A stretch of 21,210 bases of DNA, taken from a virus. Under the pieces are notes generated by a model. That model saw nothing but the letters and a program-made list of their open reading frames with translations. It was not told the origin of the DNA and did no database searches. Positions 16,575 to 21,210 of the stretch are shown here, piece by piece; position 1 is the stretch's first letter, and each line of letters begins with the position of its first letter. The position numbers were made by a program, and so were the translations under genes. The stretch is from IMG/VR virus record IMGVR_UViG_3300042511_000595, positions 1 through 21,210 of that record. The stretch is one strand, 5' to 3'.

Positions 16575-17357
16575 ATGAAAAAAATAGTAGATGGTATTCT
16601 AAAACGAACGGGACTTCGACAGCAGGATCAAGAAGTCAGCGTAAAAAATTGGACTGCATCGTTGTTATCAAGTAAAATTTCAGAAATTTTGGAAAAACTT
16701 GATAAAACAAAGTCAGACATAGCACACACTCATGAGTCAAGTGTACCAATTGGTGCAGTATTCTCATTTTTTACTGAGCAGGAAATTCCAGGTTACTTGC
16801 GGTGCAATGGTGCAGAGTACGAATACACCAAGTATCCCAAACTTGCCTATATGCTTGGTGGTATCACCCCTCCAGACTTGGGTACTACCAAGTTTGTTGT
16901 TCCTGATTTGCGTGGACACTATCTGCGTGGTGCAGACGACACAACAACAAACTTTATCAATAGAAACGGATTAACTGATCCACGTAGCAATCAGTCAACA
17001 ACTAATTCAATTGCGGTTGGTGTTAGGACTTCTGACCAATTTGGATCGCATACGCACTATGTGATTGATTATGGGCATAGGCATGATGCAGAACAAGAAT
17101 ATCATTCTCATGATATGTTAGTTCCAGTTGATACGAATGCTGTAGGATATGCTAGATCTATGGCTGGGTTTAACAATAACTCTTATGTAGAAACCGAATT
17201 ACCAGGGGACGTTGGGCAACATACGCTGACCACCAATCAAGTTGCGGCTCGTGTTATGGTAGAAGGTTCTACATCCAACATATCAGTAGAGGCAACTGGT
17301 GCAGCAGAAACAAGACCAAAGTCAGTTCTTGTAAATTATTATATTAAACACGATTAA
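16575..17357 (+). CDS. Tail-collar-domain protein, second copy
   Basis: The 260-residue paralog of the preceding protein has the same order: an N-terminal helix (MKKIVDGILKRTGL), NWTASLLSSKISEILEKLDKTKSD and HTH; a collar domain VPIGAVFSFF, GYLRCNGA, YPKLAYML, VVPDLRGHYLRGADDTT (57-124); a His-rich strip (SHTHY, GHRHD, YHSHD; 159-181); and AETRPKSVLVNYYIK at the end. The framework is conserved while the His-rich tip differs in sequence, as expected for receptor-binding diversification. AGGAGG just upstream is the strongest ribosome site in the module. The gap to the first copy is 18 bases. Confidence 0.88.
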   Translation: MKKIVDGILKRTGLRQQDQEVSVKNWTASLLSSKISEILEKLDKTKSDIAHTHESSVPIGAVFSFFTEQEIPGYLRCNGAEYEYTKYPKLAYMLGGITPPDLGTTKFVVPDLRGHYLRGADDTTTNFINRNGLTDPRSNQSTTNSIAVGVRTSDQFGSHTHYVIDYGHRHDAEQEYHSHDMLVPVDTNAVGYARSMAGFNNNSYVETELPGDVGQHTLTTNQVAARVMVEGSTSNISVEATGAAETRPKSVLVNYYIKHD

Positions 17358-17377
17358 TTTTAAAAAGGAAAAATAAA

Positions 17378-18274
17378 ATGTTACAACAAATCATTCGTTC
17401 AATTTCACGTGCTATTCTAGGGCGCGTCGCAGATTCAAATGAAAAATTAAAAAATTCTATAAATGAAAATGCATCAAAATCAGCAGAATTTGAGAAAAAA
17501 CAACTACAAACTAACAAACAGTTATTGGCAGACTTAAATGGAAAAGAAGAACGCATCGGTAAGAATAGGTTAGACACAAATAACCTTCAAGATGACACAA
17601 ATAAACTAAAAGATCAGGCCACAGCTTTTGAAAAGAACGTAGAAAATTTAGTTCGCGATCTTGAATCACACAAGACGGAAATCTGGGCAGATGTGAAGAT
17701 CAAAGATAACCGTATCACTGATAATACTAATGGCTTGCGAGCCTTGCATCAAGAAATAAAAACGATTGACATGAATGTTGTTGCGTTGACGGAAGGACAC
17801 CTCACACAAAAGGCTCAAATCTGGGCAGACTTAGAGGACAAAGATCGCCGTATTGTTGATAATACTCTTGGTGTTGAATCATTACAAAGAGAATCAGAGA
17901 AACTTATTTCTGGGTTGTTTAACACGGATGAGCGAGTTTCTGACCTCAGAAGTAACTTTGAAACAAAGCATGGTGAGTTGAGTGACGCACATTATGGCTT
18001 TGAAGCGGCTGTAAAAAAACAATATGCTGCGTTAACTGGGTTAATCGATGATACAAACCTGGATTCTATTCGAGAAATTGCTGCCCGTATCAAAGATGAC
18101 GCTACTCAAGTGCAAACAATTCGTCAAGAAATGCAGCTCGAGGACAGTAGATTGAACAGTAAAATTGACGCTCTGTTACCAAAGGAATTACACAATAAAA
18201 CAGCAGCGGAATGGGAACAAATTATTGAAGCTATAGTGGAAGAAGAAGTCAACTCATTAAACTTGGAGCCATAA
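17378..18274 (+). CDS. Coiled-coil tail-region protein with WAD repeats
   Basis: The 298-residue protein begins with the amphipathic segment MLQQIIRSISRAILGRVADS, then is almost wholly helical and charged. Three related repeats occur at about 50-76, 102-128 and 148-174, built on (L/I)(L/W)AD-x-x-x-K-(D/E)-x-RI-x-x-N-x-x-x-x-x-LQ. LDSIREIAARI (228-238) is common in T4-like fibre and structural proteins. The C terminus (KTAAEWEQIIEAIVEEEVNSL) resembles that of the small protein at 18276. It is probably a trimeric coiled-coil fibre or adaptor acting with the collar proteins; location is inferred. AAAAAGGAAAA precedes ATG 17378. Confidence 0.78.
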   Translation: MLQQIIRSISRAILGRVADSNEKLKNSINENASKSAEFEKKQLQTNKQLLADLNGKEERIGKNRLDTNNLQDDTNKLKDQATAFEKNVENLVRDLESHKTEIWADVKIKDNRITDNTNGLRALHQEIKTIDMNVVALTEGHLTQKAQIWADLEDKDRRIVDNTLGVESLQRESEKLISGLFNTDERVSDLRSNFETKHGELSDAHYGFEAAVKKQYAALTGLIDDTNLDSIREIAARIKDDATQVQTIRQEMQLEDSRLNSKIDALLPKELHNKTAAEWEQIIEAIVEEEVNSLNLEP

Positions 18275-18275
18275 T

Positions 18276-18545
18276 ATGTTAACAACAATTTTACGTTATC
18301 TCACAAGAACAATTTTAAAGAAAGTCTCAGAAGGGTTTGCTGAATTAACAAATTCAATGGGAGATTTGAATGATAAAATCACAGTTGTCGAAAACGAATA
18401 TGTTCAAAAATTTGAACGTTTCGATAAACTAGAAGCTACTGTGAATTCTTTAAATGTAGATTTATTCTCTGATCTTACTGTAACTGAATTGCAGGCTAAG
18501 ATTGATGAAATAGTAAACATGGAAGCTGATGAGATATTAAAATAA
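18276..18545 (+). CDS. Short coiled-coil tail-region protein, mini-paralog of 17378
   Basis: The 89-residue protein repeats the plan of the protein upstream in short form. The amphipathic N terminus is MLTTILRYLTRTILKKVSEG, the coiled coil is GDLNDKITVVENEYVQKFERFDKLEATVNSL, and the C terminus is LTVTELQAKIDEIVNMEADEILK. One base separates it from the preceding stop, with no obvious Shine-Dalgarno, so it is translated by coupling. A strong terminator at 18563-18590 closes the module. It may cap or assemble with the longer protein, which is inferred from shared ends. Confidence 0.75.
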   Translation: MLTTILRYLTRTILKKVSEGFAELTNSMGDLNDKITVVENEYVQKFERFDKLEATVNSLNVDLFSDLTVTELQAKIDEIVNMEADEILK

Positions 18546-18562
18546 GTAGGCTAGTACTTTAG

Positions 18563-18590
18563 AAAAATGGGCATTTCGGTGCCCATTTTT
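18563..18590 (+). terminator. Intrinsic terminator of the tail module
   Basis: An 11-bp stem pairs 18563-18573 with 18580-18590 around a TTTCGG loop, with a TGGGCA/TGCCCA core and a T-run. The T-run merges into the TTTACTT box of the next promoter. Confidence 0.88.
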
Positions 18591-18618
18591 ACTTTTATTG
18601 CCAAATCTGTGCTATAAT
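18588..18618 (+). promoter_or_regulatory. Early-type promoter for the gene at 18653
   Basis: TTTACTT 18588-18594 lies 25 bases upstream of the hexamer 18613-18618 (TGTGCTATAATAC). It shares T residues with the preceding terminator. Confidence 0.78.
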
Positions 18619-18652
18619 ACATCATACACAGTAATCAACCAAGGAATGGAAA

Positions 18653-19021
18653 ATGATCAAAGTCCAAACAATCTCCCCTTATGGTACTTATTCATCTAAG
18701 AAGTTGGTGGGTTTTTCTGATTTTCCAAATAACGTTAACGATGCTCGCCAGAAGATTCGGACTAAGATTGCAGACCTTGCTTTTAAAGATATTCGCAAAG
18801 ATTGCAATGACCAGTATTTTTACTTGTACGAAATCATCAAATTGAATGTAAAGAAAACAAACACCAAGAAGAAACAAACTTCACCGCAAGGCAACAAAAT
18901 TGTCAAACGGGAAATTGTAAACGAAGGCAGCGTTACTGTTAATCTGTTTCGTTTCAAACGTGAAAATATTGTGTCCAGTAAACAACACGACCGTCACTTT
19001 GAAGTGTCACTAAAATTTTAA
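18653..19021 (+). CDS. Hypothetical phage protein, basic (122 aa)
   Basis: A Lys/Arg-rich protein of unknown function, starting after CCAAGGAATGG with a strong promoter. The N-terminal part has beta-like segments (VQTISPYGTYSSKKLVGFSDF), followed by a helix (DARQKIRTKIADLAFKDIRKD) and a stretch rich in aromatic residues (YFYLYEIIKLNV). A basic linker KKTNTKKKQTSPQG precedes a beta-rich end (VTVNLFRFKRENIV). Nucleic-acid or membrane-surface binding would fit, but no family is recognised. The next promoter overlaps its stop at 19025. Confidence 0.7.
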   Translation: MIKVQTISPYGTYSSKKLVGFSDFPNNVNDARQKIRTKIADLAFKDIRKDCNDQYFYLYEIIKLNVKKTNTKKKQTSPQGNKIVKREIVNEGSVTVNLFRFKRENIVSSKQHDRHFEVSLKF

Positions 19022-19030
19022 TGATATAAT
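19022..19030 (+). promoter_or_regulatory. Extended -10 promoter for the gene at 19055
   Basis: TG-A-TATAAT-ACAC with the hexamer at 19025-19030, immediately after the preceding stop codon. Confidence 0.68.
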
Positions 19031-19054
19031 ACACTTATCACTCAAAGCCATCAA

Positions 19055-19345
19055 ATGACAACTGAACATTCCAAAAAACAAACACCACAAGACACCACCA
19101 CACTGTCTACTGATAACCCTGTGGCTTGGATAAGTAAACAAAGTCTTGCAGTGATTGGAGAATTTGATGCAACCGTGTATGGTCTCGGTGGTTTTGACGA
19201 TGCCACACCACTTTACACTAAACCGGTGCATCGTGGGTGGATAGGATTGACACAGGCAGAGATAAGAGATATTAGGAAAAGGAATCAAAGTCATGATGCG
19301 TTTGCTCATGCAATTATAAACAAACTAAGAGAGAAAAACACATGA
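19055..19345 (+). CDS. Phage hypothetical protein with PLYTKPV-type motif
   Basis: A 96-residue protein of a small family found widely in phages and prophages. An N-terminal Thr-rich tail is followed by DNPVAWISKQSLAVI, a DATPLYTKPV segment (residues 49-58) and WIGLTQAEIRDIRK near the C terminus. The family normally ends in exactly this WVGLT-x-x-EI helix; its role is unknown. The ribosome site is weak (CAAAGCCATCAA), and it has its own promoter at 19025. It is probably monocistronic, because a further promoter at 19355 starts just after its stop. Confidence 0.8.
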   Translation: MTTEHSKKQTPQDTTTLSTDNPVAWISKQSLAVIGEFDATVYGLGGFDDATPLYTKPVHRGWIGLTQAEIRDIRKRNQSHDAFAHAIINKLREKNT

Positions 19346-19351
19346 GATCTG

Positions 19352-19360
19352 TGTTATAAT
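19352..19360 (+). promoter_or_regulatory. Extended -10 promoter for the gene at 19385
   Basis: TGTGTTATAATACAC with the hexamer at 19355-19360. The leader contains AAAGGAAAT. Confidence 0.76.
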
Positions 19361-19384
19361 ACACTTATAACAAAGGAAATCAAA

Positions 19385-19636
19385 ATGTTGCATTACACGC
19401 CTTGTCCTGATGTTATTAGAAAGTATGATAGCATCCAGCGTAACTCCACATACCCAGGAGATGATCACTATCACTTTGCTGTTAGTATTTGTGGGTCGGC
19501 AAGGCTGTACTTTGAGTGTGGCGACTTTTGGAAACATTACAAAAACGTGTCATTCTTTTCTCCTACATCACGTGTCACAGTTCCAATCAATGGAGTGCAG
19601 ATAAATTCTATGTTTTTCACTGAAACACAACACTAA
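19385..19636 (+). CDS. Hypothetical phage protein (83 aa)
   Basis: The product is rich in aromatic residues, His and Cys: MLHYTPCPDVIRKYDSI, then YPGDDHYHFAVSICGSARLYFECGDFWKHYKN, and a hydrophobic beta-like end (VTVPINGVQINSMFF). Cys and His are scattered without a clear zinc pattern. The start is well supported by AAAGGAAATCAA and the promoter 30 bases upstream. No family is recognised; an ORF in another frame (19410-19604) is rejected because it is internal and has no ribosome site. Confidence 0.72.
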   Translation: MLHYTPCPDVIRKYDSIQRNSTYPGDDHYHFAVSICGSARLYFECGDFWKHYKNVSFFSPTSRVTVPINGVQINSMFFTETQH

Positions 19637-19679
19637 CACAAAATAAAACCAAACACACATAGCATGAGCGTTAAATCTG

Positions 19680-19688
19680 TGTTATAAT
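19680..19688 (+). promoter_or_regulatory. Extended -10 promoter for the SprT-like gene
   Basis: TGTGTTATAATACAC with the hexamer at 19683-19688. The leader contains CCAAGGAAT before ATG 19714. Confidence 0.78.
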
Positions 19689-19713
19689 ACACACATAGCA
19701 ACCAAGGAATATA

Positions 19714-20238
19714 ATGCAAAGTAAAATTGATGCAATCAAAGTCAAAGTAGCACAATGTATCGCCCTAGCTGAAAAAACATATGGTATCAAAATGCCAACC
19801 GTTCAAATACGTTTTGACCTTAAAGGTCGAGCAGCTGGTCAAGCAGGTATGCGTTATGGATCATTTTACCTGCGTTTCAACATCACCCACATGAGTCTGG
19901 GTGGTCAGACATGGGAACACTTGTTGAACGACACAGTGCCTCATGAAGTTGCTCACACAGTGTGCCAAGCGTTTCCAAAGTTCGGACGCAATCACAATGA
20001 TGGTTGGAAACGTGTTTGTGTGTTGCTTGGTGGTAATGGTCGTAGATGCTACAGTGAAAATGATGCACCAGAAGCCATGTCAGTTATTCGTCCCTATGTT
20101 TATGTCACAACCAAAGGTCACACTGTGCGAGTTACCAAAGTCATTCACAACAAGATACAAACTCGTGGTGTCAGCTACAGCTACCGAGATGGTAAGGGCT
20201 CAATCAATCGAGAGTGTGCATACAGCTTGTGCAAATGA
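19714..20238 (+). CDS. SprT-like zinc metallopeptidase
   Basis: The 174-residue protein has the SprT-type zinc site: HEVAH (His77, Glu78, His81) in TVPHEVAHTVCQAFP, and a third ligand His94 in GRNHNDGWKRVCVLLGG. The N-terminal region (VQIRFDLKGRAAGQAGMRYGSFYLRFN) is the usual beta-sheet before the HExxH helix. The eukaryotic relative SPRTN cleaves DNA-protein crosslinks; roles of phage versions are untested to my knowledge. The C-terminal third (residues 112-174) is basic and Tyr/Ser-rich and could bind DNA. The start follows CCAAGGAAT, and the gene has its own promoter. No signal peptide is visible, so it should act in the cytoplasm. Confidence 0.9.
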   Translation: MQSKIDAIKVKVAQCIALAEKTYGIKMPTVQIRFDLKGRAAGQAGMRYGSFYLRFNITHMSLGGQTWEHLLNDTVPHEVAHTVCQAFPKFGRNHNDGWKRVCVLLGGNGRRCYSENDAPEAMSVIRPYVYVTTKGHTVRVTKVIHNKIQTRGVSYSYRDGKGSINRECAYSLCK

Positions 20239-20271
20239 TTGACGCAGACTTGTAAAATCATTCACTTAAAT

Positions 20272-20302
20272 TTTACTTTTATTGCCATATCTGTGTTATA
20301 AT
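20272..20302 (+). promoter_or_regulatory. Early-type promoter for the gene at 20334
   Basis: TTTACTT 20272-20278 lies 25 bases upstream of the hexamer 20297-20302, with TGTGTTATAATACAC. It closely copies the promoter at 18588-18618 over more than 30 bases. Confidence 0.8.
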
Positions 20303-20333
20303 ACACTTATACACAGTAACAAAGGAATTTAAA

Positions 20334-20534
20334 ATGAACGAAAGAATTCAAGCATTGGCTACAGAGGCTGGATTCTATTCAAACCCAGACATCGAAAAAT
20401 TCCAAAAGTTCGCTGAGTTGATTATATCAGAATGCGCCAATCTAGTTGATGGTTATGTGAACGAACGAACTCGTTACTGGGCGGGTGTTACTATCAGACA
20501 ACATTTTCATCACGACGATGAACAAACAAATTAA
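20334..20534 (+). CDS. KFAELI/FGVE-family small protein, short copy
   Basis: A 66-residue member with an almost ideal first half: MNERIQALATEAGFYSNPDIEKFQKFAELIISEC, matching the gene at 13609 closely. The second half is short (VDGYVNERTRYW), and the end is IRQHFHHDDEQTN, keeping IRQHF but replacing GVE with a His/Asp-rich tail. No gene follows by overlap, and the GGAG ribosome site is absent from the end, consistent with the link between FGVE and coupling. It starts after AAAGGAATTT with a strong promoter. Confidence 0.82.
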   Translation: MNERIQALATEAGFYSNPDIEKFQKFAELIISECANLVDGYVNERTRYWAGVTIRQHFHHDDEQTN

Positions 20535-20554
20535 ATTATATTTTAGGGTACACA

Positions 20555-20764
20555 ATGGGATTTGACCTAACATTTGGGACTGCAATCACACACATGGATA
20601 ATGACAAAATCATTCAGATAAATTTACAAGTCCAAAATCTACTGAGTTATGTGGAAACTCAAAGAGAACTAACACAAAAATTACACAAAACAATTGAAAT
20701 TCTTGAACGTAGAATTTCATCGCTAGAGATGGACCATTATGGTTGGACTGCAGACAATGGGTGA
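20555..20764 (+). CDS. Small coiled-coil protein (69 aa)
   Basis: A 69-residue protein starting at ATG 20555, 20 bases after the preceding stop, with a weak TTTTAGGG ribosome site. MGFDLTFGTAITHMD is a short N-terminal lead, and KIIQINLQVQNLLSYVETQRELTQKLHKTIEILERRISSLE forms a long heptad helix. A WTADNG tail closes it. It is the fourth small coiled-coil ORF near an FGVE-family gene (others at 1436, 13404 and 15581), a recurring gene pair. Function is unknown. Confidence 0.7.
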   Translation: MGFDLTFGTAITHMDNDKIIQINLQVQNLLSYVETQRELTQKLHKTIEILERRISSLEMDHYGWTADNG

Positions 20765-20773
20765 TGGTATAAT
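20765..20773 (+). promoter_or_regulatory. Extended -10 promoter for the gene at 20814
   Basis: TG-G-TATAAT with the hexamer at 20768-20773, directly after the preceding stop. The leader (CAC/AAT-rich) has no Shine-Dalgarno. Confidence 0.65.
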
Positions 20774-20813
20774 CACAATCACAATTTAATAACAACAAAA
20801 CACAAAAATAATT

Positions 20814-21011
20814 ATGACTGCAAATACCATTATTAACAATATTGAATCACTTTCTATTAAGCATTATGGTGACCATACACTTACTCGAACTTTGTTGATT
20901 TCTGCTTTTTTATCTGTTTATACCACACTAACTTTGGATCAACGATCAGTGATTGATATTGAGTGTAACGAACACCTGATAGAATACACCAATAGACTAC
21001 AAAAATTGTAA
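20814..21011 (+). CDS. Hypothetical phage protein (65 aa)
   Basis: ATG 20814 follows an A-rich leader without a Shine-Dalgarno (AACACAAAAATAATT). The product has TANTIINNIESLSIKHYGDHTLTRTLLISAFLSVYTTLTLDQ, then SVIDIECNEHLIEYTNRLQKL. The hydrophobic middle segment LLISAFLSVYTTL is only marginally long enough for a membrane helix, so a soluble helical bundle is more likely. It is expressed from its own promoter; the next promoter lies directly after its stop. No family is recognised. Confidence 0.66.
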   Translation: MTANTIINNIESLSIKHYGDHTLTRTLLISAFLSVYTTLTLDQRSVIDIECNEHLIEYTNRLQKL

Positions 21012-21015
21012 ACTG

Positions 21016-21024
21016 TGTTATAAT
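21016..21024 (+). promoter_or_regulatory. Extended -10 promoter for the membrane-protein gene
   Basis: TGTGTTATAAT with the hexamer at 21019-21024. The leader contains CAAAGGACAGAC. Confidence 0.76.
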
Positions 21025-21052
21025 TATTCTATCTTAAACAAAGGACAGACAA

Positions 21053-21210
21053 ATGAAAACAGTATCAGGCATAATAACACTGGTGATTATATTTGCTATA
21101 TTTGGGCCGCTATTGGTAATATGGTCACTCAACACACTATTCCCTGTGCTTGCCATTCCATATACACTGGAAACTTGGTTTGCAACTCTTGTGTTGAATG
21201 GTATGGTGTT
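21053..21210 (+). CDS. Small membrane protein, cut by the window edge
   Basis: The ORF begins at ATG 21053 after AAAGGACAG and a TGTGTTATAAT promoter, and remains open to the last base. The visible part has a hydrophobic segment (VSGIITLVIIFAIFGPLLVIWSL, residues 4-26), a loop NTLFPVLAIPYTLETW, and the beginning of a second hydrophobic segment (FATLVLNGMV). I recall a similar small two-span protein with LNTLFPVLAIPYT in other phages, with no known role. Length and end cannot be judged here. Confidence 0.75.
   Translation, partial: MKTVSGIITLVIIFAIFGPLLVIWSLNTLFPVLAIPYTLETWFATLVLNGMV

Noticed and set aside
19943-20242. A 99-codon + strand ORF
   Set aside because: It is a frame shadow of the SprT-like gene, whose HExxH and third His are in the other frame.
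1125-20534. The repeated family as CRISPR spacers or a tandem DNA repeat
   Set aside because: The repeats are protein-coding paralogs at irregular spacing with diverged DNA; there is no repeat-spacer regularity.

Overview
The window reads as an accessory region of a large, AT-rich tailed-phage genome, probably a T4-like myovirus. Every supported gene lies on the + strand. Genes are mostly 40-180 codons, packed with ATGA/TAATG overlaps, and include families common in phage: HAD 5'-nucleotidase, calcineurin-like phosphoesterase, NADAR, Lar-like zinc ribbon, SprT-like protease and tail-collar proteins. One exact T4-type late promoter (TATAAATA, 5990-5997) and one near match (15761-15768) precede the phosphoesterase and the tail genes. 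The host is not determined; the BPSL0761-like gene weakly hints at a proteobacterium. No tRNA, integrase, transposase, CRISPR array or origin was found.

Layout. 1-3483: small genes with a HAD nucleotidase and five members of a small paralogous family. 3552-3725: a tiny repeat-bearing ORF and a strong terminator. 3754-5958: phage hypotheticals, including BPSL0761-like and zinc-knuckle proteins. 5990-7375: a metallophosphoesterase behind a late promoter, closed by a hairpin that also carries the next gene's -10 element. 7399-9104: hypotheticals and a paralog block with a Lar-like gene. 9105-9482: no gene, but a strongly structured, comparatively GC-rich RNA candidate with its own promoter. 9483-12463: hypotheticals. 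12485-12559: a hairpin leader holding a two-codon Met-Ile mini-ORF. 12597-13073: NADAR protein. 13153-15760: more paralogs, a small membrane protein and coiled-coil proteins. 15786-18545: a late tail-fibre module (two collar proteins, two coiled-coil proteins) ending in a terminator. 18613-21210: single genes with their own promoters, including a SprT-like protease; a membrane-protein gene runs off the right edge.

Three themes link the window. First, at least 19 promoters share an extended -10 (TGNTATAAT, eleven of them exactly TGTGTTATAAT), often with a TTNCTT box 17-18 bp upstream, so early transcription restarts every one or two genes. Second, about thirteen small proteins share an MNERI-LAEQAGF start, a KFAELIVQEC core and an IKQHFGVE end. 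The DNA for FGVE supplies the Shine-Dalgarno (TTTGGAGTTGAA) of the next, usually overlapping gene, so the protein end doubles as a translation-coupling and apparently recombinogenic joint. Third, the intergenic RNA at 9157-9413 has a 13-bp perfect stem, several hairpins, a thrice-repeated GATCAGT motif and a competing pairing. It is the best candidate for an undescribed element here.
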